A stretch of DNA of 64,000 bases from Scheffersomyces stipitis CBS 6054 (GCF_000209165.1 NC_009068.1:3286001-3350000), one strand, 5' to 3'. Shown: positions 22,412 to 31,685, counted from the first letter of the stretch. Numbers and translations are program-made. Notes: a model not told the origin generated them from the sequence alone.

Positions 22412-23489
22412 TTGGACGTGTTGAGAAGAAAATAATTAAAATATAGTATCAAAAACACAACTGTACTATTTTTGAGTGCTTGCGATTAAGGCGAGAGGCT
22501 CGAAAAATCAAAAATCTAAGCACTTGTTTGAGGGAAAAACTATACACCCTAATTTTAAAGCCACCAATCATCACGGGAGAAACAAGTCCATACAGTATTT
22601 GCACTGTACGGTATTACACAAATGGTACTCTAGGGGGTACGGTGATGTAGGCAATTTCTAGTTAGTGTGTCTCAAAGAGAATTCTACACCATCATTGGCA
22701 AAATTCAAAGTAGATTAAGCAGAGTCGAATTCGAAACCCTGGACCTTCCAAGGCATGAACCGACACTGTCTGCTACCTTGGTCATTTCTAATGTCTTCCA
22801 ATAATACAATATCTGTTGCTGTCAAAGCGTCGTCTTGAGAGTTCAGTCAGACATTCAATATTAAAGGTTTTAATACTTCTTATAGAAAACTATAGAATTA
22901 GAGTTGCACATGGTGCTCAAGGCATTATCATAGATGTAGTTGGCCCTGTTTCCAGAACTTTTGGAGAATTCAGCAAAGAGTTCCTTCTTTTACTTTTGAT
23001 AAGGGTGGTAATCCGTAAGACCCAATTCAAGGGCAATTGATCTCACCTCCCCACAAAAATCGGAAGGGCTTCACATCAAAGTGAGACTACAAAAATGACA
23101 CAAACTTAAAATAGCTTTGCTTGACCTTCAGCAACTACGTACCAAAAGAGACACTAAGTTCAATTTCGATTGCTGGAGTTTTCTACACTCACATGGAATT
23201 CAAGAAATTCAAGAATGAGTTCTTCTAAATATCATTCATAAAGAGAACCTAATGGGAATACAGTCGCAAAATTGTTTATATCGCTTTTTTTGTATTTTTC
23301 ACTTACATTCTTCTCAGATTTTGGTGCCTTCATTTCGCACTCATACTAAACACCTCGCTATCTTTTTCTCACACAAAATATCTCTATACTTAAGCTGGCC
23401 CATACTACTGCTCCACAGTAATTTTGCACCACTTTTATTACCTTCATCTACTCTTCACTACACACATAAATATCAGCTACATCTTAACA
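22412..23489. other. Spacer with possible decayed coding tract
   Basis: About 250 bp on the right is the EAF-gene upstream region (T/C-rich, with ACACACAAA words). Between about 22715 and 23240 the minus strand reads as coding-like runs broken by stops and frame changes; see the pseudogene entry. No intact gene. Confidence 0.5.
22715..23240 (-). pseudogene. Possible degenerate ORF remnant, unidentified
   Basis: On the minus strand, runs of yeast-like codons are separated by stops and frame changes. One run of about 42 codons contains LTATDIVLLEDIRND and ends VQGFEFDSA followed by TAA (22717-22715). An earlier run contains LFAEFSKSSGNRANYIYDNA. Another upstream piece reads LELGLTDYHPYQK. Runs this long are not rare by chance at this base composition, and I could not name a family, so this is a suggestion only. 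It lies upstream of, and in the same direction as, the PNGase A-family gene but shows no evident similarity to it. Confidence 0.25.
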
Positions 23490-24767
23490 ATGTCGCTAGC
23501 AGATGGCGAGTACGACATCGACCTCCTGGCCCTCATCGAAACTCCGTCCGTGTCGGGTAATCCGGACGAAAATGTAGCTGTTCGTTACGGCTTTATTCCT
23601 GATTCGATGGACCATACAAAGCCTCTTACCCTCTACCAAAACGAACAGGAATGTCTTTTACGTGCCAGTTCCACTGACGGCTCGGATATCGTATTTGAAG
23701 GCATACCTCAACGGCACAAGCCGTCCACTTCAAACGTCGCAAATGACTCGTTCTACTTTCTGTACGTCCCGAAGAAGGGCGATTCTTCATCTGTCCAGCT
23801 TAAGCGATTGAGCACGTCGATACGATTCAACAAGTCACGAAATGTTGCAAAACTTCAGCAGAAAATGGCCCAATGGGATAAAGAGTATTCTCGAAGGCTG
23901 ACTACTGCAAGTACAAATGCTACTTCCACAACTTCTTCATCTACCACAAGTTCAACTTCTATAACATCCTCATATTCTGGTATCACTGCTACATCTTCCA
24001 AACCTCTCAAAAGTAGCAGGCCCAGTCCGAATATTGGAGCTAAAACGTCTCCTTCCAAATCCACAGCTTCTTCACGAATGCTGACTCCTCCTTATCGTCC
24101 CAAGCTGCTGGCATCCAAAAGACCTCCTACAGCCAACAATACGCCAGTGATAGAGGCGCCGGACTCCATTATCACCGAGTCGGACTTTGAGGACTTAGAC
24201 AACGACTTTGATTTGCTGTCCAAGTCGACTGACTTTCCCATCATTGTACTAAATGACGATGCTACCCCTGTTGAACCAGCAGCAAAAGATATAAAGCCTA
24301 AAAGTAAACCAGAAGAGACTAAGCCCAGACCAGCTGTACGGGAAAAAAGGAAACCCACAGCACAGAAAACTACTTCGGCACCTAAACCAGCTATTGTGGA
24401 AAAGGCAGACGAGTCAATGGATTTGATGGACGACTTCAAAGACTTGGAAGACCAGCTACAAGAAGTATTGGAAGAAGAGGAAGAAGAAACAAGCGCACCC
24501 CCACCAGCATTCAAAGACCAGAGAGCCAAGCCTCTTTCGAAATCTATATCTATTGGAAGTTTGAACGATTCTGACGAAAGTGATGCTGATGACTACCAGT
24601 TCCCAGGTATCAGAATAGAAGAAGAAGTAGCTGTGGAAAAACACACAAAGTTCAATGACTTCAAACCTGATTCTCTGTCTAATCAGAAACCAATGAGTCT
24701 CCGAGACTTGATTGGTGGAAAGAAAACATCACCGGATGATGATTTAAGCAGCAGCGAAGAAGAATAA
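23490..24767 (+). CDS. EAF-type RNA polymerase II elongation factor
   Basis: The N-terminal 30-117 resembles the EAF (ELL-associated factor) domain: a VRYGFIPDSMD segment matching the RYdFkPaSvD core, then IVFEGIPQRH, SFYFLYVPKKGD and VQLKRLSTSIRFNKSRN. EAF partners ELL in stimulating Pol II elongation in animals and fission yeast. The 425-residue product continues with a Ser/Thr tract (about 142-185), basic/Pro segments, two acidic patches (SDFEDLDNDFDLL; DLEDQLQEVLEEEEEE) and an acidic end DDDLSSSEEE, like EAF transactivation tails. The ATG at 23490 (context AACAATGTC) is preferred over an in-frame one 22 codons earlier. S. cerevisiae lacks a recognised EAF. Assignment rests on one domain. 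Confidence 0.62.
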   Translation: MSLADGEYDIDLLALIETPSVSGNPDENVAVRYGFIPDSMDHTKPLTLYQNEQECLLRASSTDGSDIVFEGIPQRHKPSTSNVANDSFYFLYVPKKGDSSSVQLKRLSTSIRFNKSRNVAKLQQKMAQWDKEYSRRLTTASTNATSTTSSSTTSSTSITSSYSGITATSSKPLKSSRPSPNIGAKTSPSKSTASSRMLTPPYRPKLLASKRPPTANNTPVIEAPDSIITESDFEDLDNDFDLLSKSTDFPIIVLNDDATPVEPAAKDIKPKSKPEETKPRPAVREKRKPTAQKTTSAPKPAIVEKADESMDLMDDFKDLEDQLQEVLEEEEEETSAPPPAFKDQRAKPLSKSISIGSLNDSDESDADDYQFPGIRIEEEVAVEKHTKFNDFKPDSLSNQKPMSLRDLIGGKKTSPDDDLSSSEEE

Positions 24768-24931
24768 TTTATCAAAACGTCCAATTGACCTTATAAACTC
24801 TGGCGAAGAAGTACATTAGCGTCTAACTATAAAGCATCACTGAAAGTACGGTTATATATAAGTCTATAAGTACTTAAAATTACAAAACAAATATGTACTA
24901 ATGCATGAAAGAGATAATACAACATTATATA

Positions 24932-26836
24932 CTACTTTTCAAGAGTGGTAGAAAGAATAGCAACCTGTTCCAAAGGCTTATCATTAGAATCCGTTTCCAT
25001 CTCCTCTATGCTTCTGACAACATCGAATCCAACGTAAACTTCGCCGAATATCGTATGCTTATTGTCAAGAAAGGGCGTCTTTTCTGTGGTGATGAAAAAT
25101 TGAGATCCATTTGTATTTGGACCAGCATTCGCCATACTTACCATGAAGGGCTTTGAATGACTTAAATTTGGATTGAATTCGTCTTCGAAATGAGAACCCC
25201 ATGCTGATTCACCTCCTGTTCCGTCACCTAGAGGATCACCTGTCTGGATCATAAAACCCTTTATCACTCTGTGGAATATGATGTTGTCGTAGTATTTTCT
25301 TTGGCATAAAGTTATAAAGTTCTTTACCGCTTTTGGCGCAAACTTGTTAAATACTTTGATCTTAATATCGCCTAGAGTAGTATGTAATGTGACCTTCGAA
25401 AATAAATCGATTTTTCTGGTTCTGTCCGTCTTCGACTTGGAAGTCACATCAACATCTCTTTCTCCAAGTTCTGAAGTAGTATTGTCAAATACAAAAAGTC
25501 TCTCGGAATTTTCACTAGTTGCAATCAACAATGGTCGTCTTTTTAATTGCGCTTGAATAATAGAATTCAGAGACGACAACATTTCCGAGCTGATGGTATC
25601 AACACTGACTTTGTTGAAGACTAAAGCTTGGTTATATTTTAAATCCATTAGATCTTGATCGTCTTCTCCAAGCACAGATAATACATTGCCTGTGCGAGTT
25701 TCTACGATTTTAAGTCCCAGTACTGATGCATAAATAAGAACCTTGTCGTTGTTGTCGAAAACAACATTTCGTGACCCTTGTGGGTCTGCAAACTTGAAGT
25801 TGACAAACAATTTCTCTTTGCTAAGAGTATTTAACCTTGACTCATAGACCTTCAATGATTCATCAACCTTCATAATTATCTTTCCTGATTTAAAGTCAAA
25901 TATACGTATCTGCTTATCTGGATGTGAGATTGTAGCAAAGCTCTCTCTATCTGAAGAAAGAGCTATGCAAATTGGTTTAGATTTGTTCTTTGCAATGTCA
26001 AAAAGGTTAGTCTCCGATCTGTATTTAAATGTAAGACCCTTCGGCATATTACCATCGAGTTTCCAGTATTCAACTATTCCCTTCTCATCTGAAGACACGA
26101 AACACGTATATCTGCCATTGAACTTAATGGCAGTTATACACGATCTGTGGGGACTCTTGATTTGCTCTACTTTATCGTCTTCAACATTTACTACATAGAC
26201 ATTCTTAGATCCTTGTTCTGAGATCAATAAGCTCTCTGAATTATCTTGTTCAAACCATGTATTGCAATATGTTGTGATAGTATTGGGAAGAAACTCGAGC
26301 TTCATCACCAGAATCATATCCAAAGTAGTCAAATCAAACTGTTTAATAGTATGATCATCTTTTGCTACGCTTATCATTTTCAGTCCATCCTTGTTCACTA
26401 GAAGTTGCACTATCTCTCTATTCAGATGGGCAGTGAATTGTTTGATACATTCAAGACCATTTTCTTCCTTCAGATCAGTTTCATCTACACTTATTACTGC
26501 TGAAGTTGCCTTACCTTTCGAAGTCAACCTCCTCCAGAATTTTATGAGACCATTCTTATGACCAGTAATTAGGATAGAGTCGCTTTGGTCTTTTGCTAGA
26601 ACGGATATTACAGCCTCAGTCTTGTACGAGTATTTGTATCGTGGATTTCTAGGAAGAAAAGACAACAAATTGGCCTTCAAATCCACGTTATCAGTCATTC
26701 TTCTCTTGTGAACATGAGAATCTTCAAGAGTTTCAGTCTTCGAGCCAACCCCCTTATCTATATTCAAAGAGTTCACGTTATCCAAAATGTTCACGGGCTC
26801 ATTCTTACTCTCATGAACTCTTTTTTCAACTACCAT
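24932..26836 (-). CDS. WD40-cyclophilin (PPWD1/Cyp15-type peptidyl-prolyl isomerase)
   Basis: Proline isomerase fused to a WD40 propeller, the PPWD1 architecture, associated elsewhere with spliceosomes. From the ATG at 26836 the product is 634 residues. The N-terminal half carries WD-like blades (SILITGHKNGLIKFWRR, DDHTIKQFDLTTLD, SSDEKGIVEYWKLDG). The C-terminal 155 residues are a full cyclophilin: FAPKAVKNFITLC, FHRVIKGFMIQTGDP, GTGGESAWG, FMVSMANAGPNTNGSQFFIT and FLDNKHTIFGEV. The catalytic Arg (FHRV) is present. The residue equivalent to cyclophilin A Trp121 is Phe (FLDNKH), so cyclosporin binding may be weak. An upstream GTG in frame adds nine codons and was not used. It is divergent from the LDB18-like gene, with 183 bp between starts. 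Confidence 0.93.
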   Translation of the reverse strand: MVVEKRVHESKNEPVNILDNVNSLNIDKGVGSKTETLEDSHVHKRRMTDNVDLKANLLSFLPRNPRYKYSYKTEAVISVLAKDQSDSILITGHKNGLIKFWRRLTSKGKATSAVISVDETDLKEENGLECIKQFTAHLNREIVQLLVNKDGLKMISVAKDDHTIKQFDLTTLDMILVMKLEFLPNTITTYCNTWFEQDNSESLLISEQGSKNVYVVNVEDDKVEQIKSPHRSCITAIKFNGRYTCFVSSDEKGIVEYWKLDGNMPKGLTFKYRSETNLFDIAKNKSKPICIALSSDRESFATISHPDKQIRIFDFKSGKIIMKVDESLKVYESRLNTLSKEKLFVNFKFADPQGSRNVVFDNNDKVLIYASVLGLKIVETRTGNVLSVLGEDDQDLMDLKYNQALVFNKVSVDTISSEMLSSLNSIIQAQLKRRPLLIATSENSERLFVFDNTTSELGERDVDVTSKSKTDRTRKIDLFSKVTLHTTLGDIKIKVFNKFAPKAVKNFITLCQRKYYDNIIFHRVIKGFMIQTGDPLGDGTGGESAWGSHFEDEFNPNLSHSKPFMVSMANAGPNTNGSQFFITTEKTPFLDNKHTIFGEVYVGFDVVRSIEEMETDSNDKPLEQVAILSTTLEK

Positions 26837-27019
26837 TCTACTTCGTTCCTGGATTCTCAACACACAGAAATTATCAGAGTGGAGTAGCCCATCTCCAGAT
26901 TTGAGATATGGAGTCGCGTTTTTAGACCAACTATTTTGAAGTTGCTTTTCATGAAATTTAAGCTCTGAATATTTGTGAACAAATTAATACAGTGTATCAT
27001 TTTCATCTGTTCTGGTCTT

Positions 27020-27634
27020 ATGAACGTAGATACATTGAAAGCTTTGAATCTGCGATTGTCGACTCTAGAGTTGGCCTTGGGCAAAGGTTCGATTGAACTG
27101 AAGTCTGTTTCAATTGAGAAATTGGTTGGTTTGCAGAAACAGGTAGATTTGATTTACAAAACTAATACTGAATATGAAGTGCTTAGTCAGTTCACGAAGG
27201 ACCTAAACTTGTGGAGACATGATTCTTCTATTAAAGATAGCGAAGAGACAAAAGAGTCAAATGAAATTGCTCAAGATATCAAGGAAGAATTACTCTTACT
27301 AAAATATCCAGTGATAAGAGAAGCATATTCTAACTTATTAGAATTGTCGAATATGGACATTCCCAAGTTGGTAAACTTCATAGGGTCTGCGCAAGATAGA
27401 ACTCACAATTATAGTAAGGACGTAGAAAAAATTCAGGCTCGAGAAGCTAACTTGAAGGAATTGACTGGTATATTCCATCAGTTGACTCTCAAGAATATGA
27501 TAGTACTAGAACGATTTGTGGATTTCGTGATACGACAGAACGACTTTTGGTTAGACTGCGACAATTCATTGAAATATATTAAGAGAAAGGTGAACAAAGA
27601 GGTAGCACGCAAAGAAGCAGAAAGCAAATATTAA
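27020..27634 (+). CDS. LDB18: Dynactin p24-like subunit (Ldb18-type)
   Basis: Small coiled-coil protein of 204 residues from the ATG at 27020 (MNVDTLKALNLRLSTLELALG). It is mostly helical with heptad-like leucines at the N-terminus. The C-terminal LERFVDFVIRQNDFWLDC (about 171-188) resembles the RFIDWN-type end of yeast Ldb18 and the KQFVQWDELL end of animal dynactin p22/p24. Dynactin p24 sits in the shoulder of dynactin and supports dynein-driven spindle movement. An in-frame start 15 codons upstream exists but adds an unlikely hydrophobic leader. The family is very divergent, so this is a probable rather than certain call. Confidence 0.55.
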   Translation: MNVDTLKALNLRLSTLELALGKGSIELKSVSIEKLVGLQKQVDLIYKTNTEYEVLSQFTKDLNLWRHDSSIKDSEETKESNEIAQDIKEELLLLKYPVIREAYSNLLELSNMDIPKLVNFIGSAQDRTHNYSKDVEKIQAREANLKELTGIFHQLTLKNMIVLERFVDFVIRQNDFWLDCDNSLKYIKRKVNKEVARKEAESKY

Positions 27635-27813
27635 TGTCATTGAGGGTCTACATATGACGGACTAAACTTTTCATATTCATAACATATATAAAGTCAACAG
27701 TTAAAAGATCATAATCGAAGGTTATTAAGAAGCTAAGGAAAAACGAAAGTCCACCATCACAAGAGGTACACTGAGAAAAACAGACAAAAAGAAAAGTAAT
27801 ATCGAAGATTCAC

Positions 27814-29640
27814 CTAAGCCAAAAGGTAGAATACAGACAAAACAAGAACAAAACAATTGTAGCTGGTGACAGCTGCGACACCTTCAACCACTGGTGGAGG
27901 AACTACGGAGATACCGGCAACAGTCTCTTGAGTTTGGATTGTAAGTGTGATATCGGTTTCTTGATTTTCAGCAGGTGCCGTAACATCTGGTTCCAGAGCT
28001 CCTGGTGCTTCAGTAGTACCTGGTGCTTCAGGAACCAGAGGAGCTACAGTAGCTTCCGGAGCTGCTGGGACTTCTGGAGCTGCTGGTGCTTCTGGAGCTA
28101 CTGGTGCTTCTGGAGCTACTGGTGCTTCTGGAGCTGCTGGTGCTTCTGGAGCTGCTGGTGCTTCTGGAGCTGCTGGTGCTTCAGGAACCAGAGGAGCTAC
28201 AGTAGCTTCCGGAGCTGCTGGGACTTCTGGAGCTGCTGGTGCTTTTGGAGCTGCTGGTGCTTCCGGAGCTGCTGGGACTTCCGGAGCTGCTGGTGCTTCT
28301 GTCACAGGCAATGGACAGTAAGTTGTATGAATTGTCTGGTTCTCAGTGACCGTTGTGACTCCAGTTGTAACTGGCTGCGTTGAACATGACTCTTTCTCGC
28401 AGAATGTTACGGTGATTACAGTCGTCTCAATTTCAGGAGCCTCAGGAGCTTCTGGAGTCTCAGTAGCAGCAGGAGTCTCTGGAGTCTCAGTAGCAGCAGG
28501 AGTCTCGGGAGTTTCAGGAGTCTCTGGGGCCTCAGGAGTCTCAGTAGCAGCAGGAGTCTCGGGAGTTTCAGGAGTTTCAGGAGCCTCAGGAGTCTCTGTA
28601 GTAGCAGGAGTCTCTGGAGCCTCTGGTGTCTCTGGAGCCTCTGGAGTCTCTGGAGTCTCTGGAGTCTCGGAAACTTCTGTAGTTGAAGGACAAATGGAGG
28701 TGGTAGTTACAATCTCTGTCGAGCAACTTTCGCCTTCTGTACACTTGGTAACGGTTACAACAATGGTAGTGGTGATCTCCTCTGTTGAAGTCAGTTCAAC
28801 TTCTGTCGTGGGAACTTCAGAACTAGAAGGGGGAATACTAGTTTCAAGGCAACCCTCTTCTGTACACGTCACTGTTTCTACAACTGTAGTTTCAGATGTA
28901 ACAATGGTGCCAGTTGGAGTTTCAGTTGATGTCAGAACAACAGGAACACTTTGACAAACTGTTTCATCGCAGGTAACAGTGATCGTAATGGTGGAGACAA
29001 TGGTAGTGGTTTCTTCGGTAGTCTCAGTAGTCTCAGTAGTTTCAGTAGTTTCAGTAGTTACAACAGCCTCAGAAGTCTCGACAGATTCAGTAGTTTCAGT
29101 TGTCTCGATTGTTTCAGTAGTCACAACAGTCTCAGTAGTCTCAACAGATTCAGTAGTTTCAGTTGTGTCAGTTGTCACAACAGTCTCAGTAGTCTCAACA
29201 GATTCAGTAGTTTCAATAGTTTCAGTGGTTTCAATAGTTTCAGTAGTTTCAATAGTTTCAGTGGTTTCAATAGTTTCAGTACTCTCAGTAGTTTCAGTTG
29301 TTTCGATCGTTTCAGTAGTAACAACAGTCTCAGTAGTCTCAATAGATCCGGTAGTTTCAGTGACTTCTGAGATATAGCTAGTAATAGTCTCAATTAAAGT
29401 TATAGTCGTTGTAATGTCAGTATCAGTCTCAATAGGAATTGTTTCCAGAATTGTTTCTGTAACTTCAGTAGTCTCAGGCACTTCAGAAGTTACAGTCGGC
29501 TTTTTTTTCTTGAAAAATTTCTTCTTCTTCTTGAAGAAGCGCTTTTCTAAGTCAACTGCGCCATTGTTTTCCAATGGAGCTAGGCTGGATACAACAAAAT
29601 CAAGCGAAAGGAAACATAAAACGAGTGCAGATAATCTCAT
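27814..29640 (-). CDS. Repeat-rich GPI-anchored cell-wall protein
   Basis: Predicted covalently wall-linked mannoprotein or adhesin of 608 residues. A signal peptide (MRLSALVLCFLSLDFVVSSLA) is followed by a Kex2-like Lys-Arg site and a striking FFKKKKKFFKKKKP block (about 37-48). A long Thr/Glu/Val region of ETTE-type units comes next. Four short Cys modules of CX4-5C type follow (TCDETVCQ, TCTEEGC, KCTEGESC, FCEKESC), then ETPEAPE repeats, the motif TIHTTYCPLP seen in Eap1/Sed1-type wall proteins, and an APAAPEAP domain. The C-terminus is a GPI-type hydrophobic tail (CFVLVLSVFYLLA). I chose the second Met (29640) because it starts the signal peptide cleanly; a Met 11 codons earlier is possible. 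The repeats also open long frames on the other strand, which are not genes. Confidence 0.85.
   Translation of the reverse strand: MRLSALVLCFLSLDFVVSSLAPLENNGAVDLEKRFFKKKKKFFKKKKPTVTSEVPETTEVTETILETIPIETDTDITTTITLIETITSYISEVTETTGSIETTETVVTTETIETTETTESTETIETTETIETTETIETTETIETTESVETTETVVTTDTTETTESVETTETVVTTETIETTETTESVETSEAVVTTETTETTETTETTEETTTIVSTITITVTCDETVCQSVPVVLTSTETPTGTIVTSETTVVETVTCTEEGCLETSIPPSSSEVPTTEVELTSTEEITTTIVVTVTKCTEGESCSTEIVTTTSICPSTTEVSETPETPETPEAPETPEAPETPATTETPEAPETPETPETPAATETPEAPETPETPETPAATETPETPAATETPEAPEAPEIETTVITVTFCEKESCSTQPVTTGVTTVTENQTIHTTYCPLPVTEAPAAPEVPAAPEAPAAPKAPAAPEVPAAPEATVAPLVPEAPAAPEAPAAPEAPAAPEAPVAPEAPVAPEAPAAPEVPAAPEATVAPLVPEAPGTTEAPGALEPDVTAPAENQETDITLTIQTQETVAGISVVPPPVVEGVAAVTSYNCFVLVLSVFYLLA
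28021..28243. repeat. Direct repeat inside the wall-protein gene, 153-bp period
   Basis: A block of about 70 bp starting TGGTGCTTCAGGAACCAGAG occurs at 28021 and again at 28174, exactly 153 bp (51 codons) apart. Shorter GCTGGTGCTTCTGGA-type units fill the space. On the protein it duplicates the VPAAPEATVAPLVPEAP segment. This looks like recent unequal exchange. Confidence 0.85.
28995..29370. repeat. GTAGTTTCAGTAGTCTCA-type microsatellite-like coding repeat
   Basis: Nearly continuous imperfect repetition of 9-18 bp units (GTAGTTTCA, GTAGTCTCA, ATAGTTTCA) encoding the ETTE/ETTESVETT region of the wall protein. A hotspot for length variation. Confidence 0.85.
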
Positions 29641-30093
29641 CTTTGCTATTACTGGTAATGTCAATTCTTGCATTCCAATATTTGGAATTTTGCAGCCTTT
29701 TTATGTTCAATTGTGATTTTAAGGGGAGGTTTGTCAACAAAAAATGGTTGCAAAATGATGCACCTCTCTGCTTTTCGCAACCATTTCGTAAAAAATAAAT
29801 ACCCTCAAAGTACCCCTTATTGGAATGGAAATACCCCAAATAGGAATTGACATCACCCAATGCAAGACTACAAGCCCCACTTCCTCGAGAAAAGAGAAAC
29901 TGGAGGAGTTGATGCAACTCTATGATACTTGAACTGGCTAAGTATATGTTCATCGAGGCACGCCAAGCGTTGAACTGAGAAAGAAGTTATATTTCCAAGA
30001 AGATCTAATTAACATATTCTAAAGGTAGACTACTGTACAAATGATGGAGCAATGCATATATGGGAAGGTGGGTACTTTCAGGTGCTCCTTTAC
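29641..30093. other. Spacer upstream of the wall-protein gene
   Basis: The wall-protein promoter side has ACATAAAAAGG (TATA-like, minus strand near 29700), a CCCCTTA (stress-element-like) and three TACCC words between 29810 and 29840. The RRB1 3' flank lies on the right. No gene seen. Confidence 0.55.
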
Positions 30094-31614
30094 TCAGACA
30101 GAAATGGTTTTCCATACGTTCAAACCATCTCCACCAGTAGAGACCAAGCATCCTGGGATTTGTTTGTGCCATCTGACGTCCTTTACATCTTTTTGCCAAT
30201 GCACAAATAACAATTGTGGAGGAATATCATCCAACTCCTTGGTTTCTTTTCTTTGATTAGAGATTTCTTCGTCATCGGCCTCAACGGCCAAGTCCCAAAG
30301 AGTGACAGTGTTGTCTTCCGACGAAACGGCAATGATTGATTCGTCCAATGGATTGAATGAGATGGACGTAACGGCAGACTTATGGAAGTCGTAGTTAGCT
30401 ACAGGAGTAGGAGTTGTATTGGCATTGAAGTTTCTCAAATCCCAGACGCCCCAGGATCCATCGTCGTGACCAGAAGCCAACAAGTAGCTGATCTTGTTGC
30501 ACCAAGAAATGACGTTAACATCAGTGTTAGAAGCAACCACAGAAAGAGCAGGCTTGTGTTTCTTGGATCTCGTATCCCAGATCCGGACGTACCCATCAGT
30601 TCCAGCAGTTGCGAAAACAGTGTTTTCACTTGTAGACCACTGGATGTCTTCAATGGAGGATTGAGATGCAAAAAAAGGGGTTTTGTCTGTAACCCAGTTG
30701 GATGTAGTTCTAGAAGTCAAATGAACTCTGCCAGTCAAGTCTCCAGATAACAAGGCACCAGTGTTGATTAAAGGGGACCAATCCAAACCATAGCCTTCTA
30801 CATTTCCATGAGTTCTAATAGTATGGATAGGTCTTTTGGCACCCTTGGGGACTACAAATCCAGGAGTGTCAAATGCTTTAAATTGCGATGCTACGTCGAA
30901 AATGAGAACTTCGCCACTTTCAGACATGGTGGCTGTCAAGTACTCGCCAGTTTGCGAAGCATGAGGAGACACTCTGATTCTATTAGTGGTGTGCTTCAAT
31001 GAAATAATTTCTGAGTCCATAACTGGGTCCACATCTTCGTCTTCGTCTTCATTGTCGTCTTCATCATCTTCTTCATCGTCCTTAACCAAAGTTTTCGCTA
31101 AGGAAGACAACTTCATAGTGATCAACTCATTGGCATTTCCCCGCGAAGCCTGGGTAGCAGTAGTCAAATAAAGCGAAGCGGGATATGTTCTTCTTTCGTT
31201 ACCAAGGTTATCCGGTAAAATATCAACAGTTAAACAGGGCCATGGCAAATTAACATTATGTAACATCTCGTATACTGTAGGATCGGCTTCTAAGACTTCA
31301 TCCGGTCCCAATGGTTTGGATCTATGTGGAAGATAAATAGTGGATTCTTCTTCTTGTTGCTCTCTCTGTTCTTCCAGCTCGATCTTCTTGGCAACAGCTT
31401 CTGGGTCCAATTCCTCATCGTCATCTTCAGCAGAATCGACTTCAATAATTTCCCCATCACTCTCAAACTCGTCTCCGTACGGATCTTCAAACTCCCCCAT
31501 GTCGATGTCATTTTCCTCTACGACATTGGATTTAGGTACGGATTCCTTGGAGGTCTTGACAGCAGATACACTCAGCTGTTCGATAGCGTCCTCAGGAGCA
31601 GATCTTTTAGACAT
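30094..31614 (-). CDS. RRB1: Ribosome-assembly WD40 protein Rrb1
   Basis: Nuclear chaperone of ribosomal protein L3 (uL3), orthologous to human GRWD1. The 506-residue product has a disordered acidic N-terminus (about 30-95, [20 protein letters not shown] and further Asp/Glu) and the conserved family segment [21 protein letters not shown] (about 118-138). A central acidic loop ([16 protein letters not shown]) precedes a C-terminal WD40 propeller with [58 protein letters not shown] and [16 protein letters not shown]. Length and order match the family. The promoter contains a remarkable RRPE palindrome, PAC-like and CACGTG elements. Confidence 0.97.
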   Translation of the reverse strand: MSKRSAPEDAIEQLSVSAVKTSKESVPKSNVVEENDIDMGEFEDPYGDEFESDGEIIEVDSAEDDDEELDPEAVAKKIELEEQREQQEEESTIYLPHRSKPLGPDEVLEADPTVYEMLHNVNLPWPCLTVDILPDNLGNERRTYPASLYLTTATQASRGNANELITMKLSSLAKTLVKDDEEDDEDDNEDEDEDVDPVMDSEIISLKHTTNRIRVSPHASQTGEYLTATMSESGEVLIFDVASQFKAFDTPGFVVPKGAKRPIHTIRTHGNVEGYGLDWSPLINTGALLSGDLTGRVHLTSRTTSNWVTDKTPFFASQSSIEDIQWSTSENTVFATAGTDGYVRIWDTRSKKHKPALSVVASNTDVNVISWCNKISYLLASGHDDGSWGVWDLRNFNANTTPTPVANYDFHKSAVTSISFNPLDESIIAVSSEDNTVTLWDLAVEADDEEISNQRKETKELDDIPPQLLFVHWQKDVKDVRWHKQIPGCLVSTGGDGLNVWKTISV

Positions 31615-31661
31615 TTTGTTGTGAAGTTTGTGCTAGAGATGAATATGCTTCATAGCGAATC

Positions 31662-31685
31662 CTGAAAAATTTATAAATTTTTCAG
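31662..31685. promoter_or_regulatory. 24-bp perfect palindrome made of two inverted RRPE motifs
   Basis: The half-site CTGAAAAATTTA is followed directly by its exact reverse complement. Each arm contains TGAAAAATTT, the RRPE consensus of ribosome-biogenesis promoters (bound by Stb3 in S. cerevisiae). The centre also reads TTTATAAA. It lies 48-71 bp upstream of the RRB1 ATG. Confidence 0.9.

Noticed and set aside
22720..22745. TTCGAA-containing stretch resembling a tRNA B-box on the minus strand
   Set aside because: No T-stem pairing and no A-box or acceptor stem at the right distances.
22816..23040. Plus-strand 74-codon frame with GIIIDVVGPVSRTFGEF, faintly like an ATP synthase beta start
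   Set aside because: Similarity does not extend beyond a few residues, and the opposite strand looks at least as coding-like.
28346..29377. Long frames on the + strand opposite the wall-protein gene (Ser/Val/Gly-rich, up to about 200 codons)
   Set aside because: They are mirror products of the repeated coding sequence. The minus strand has signal peptide, Cys modules and GPI tail.
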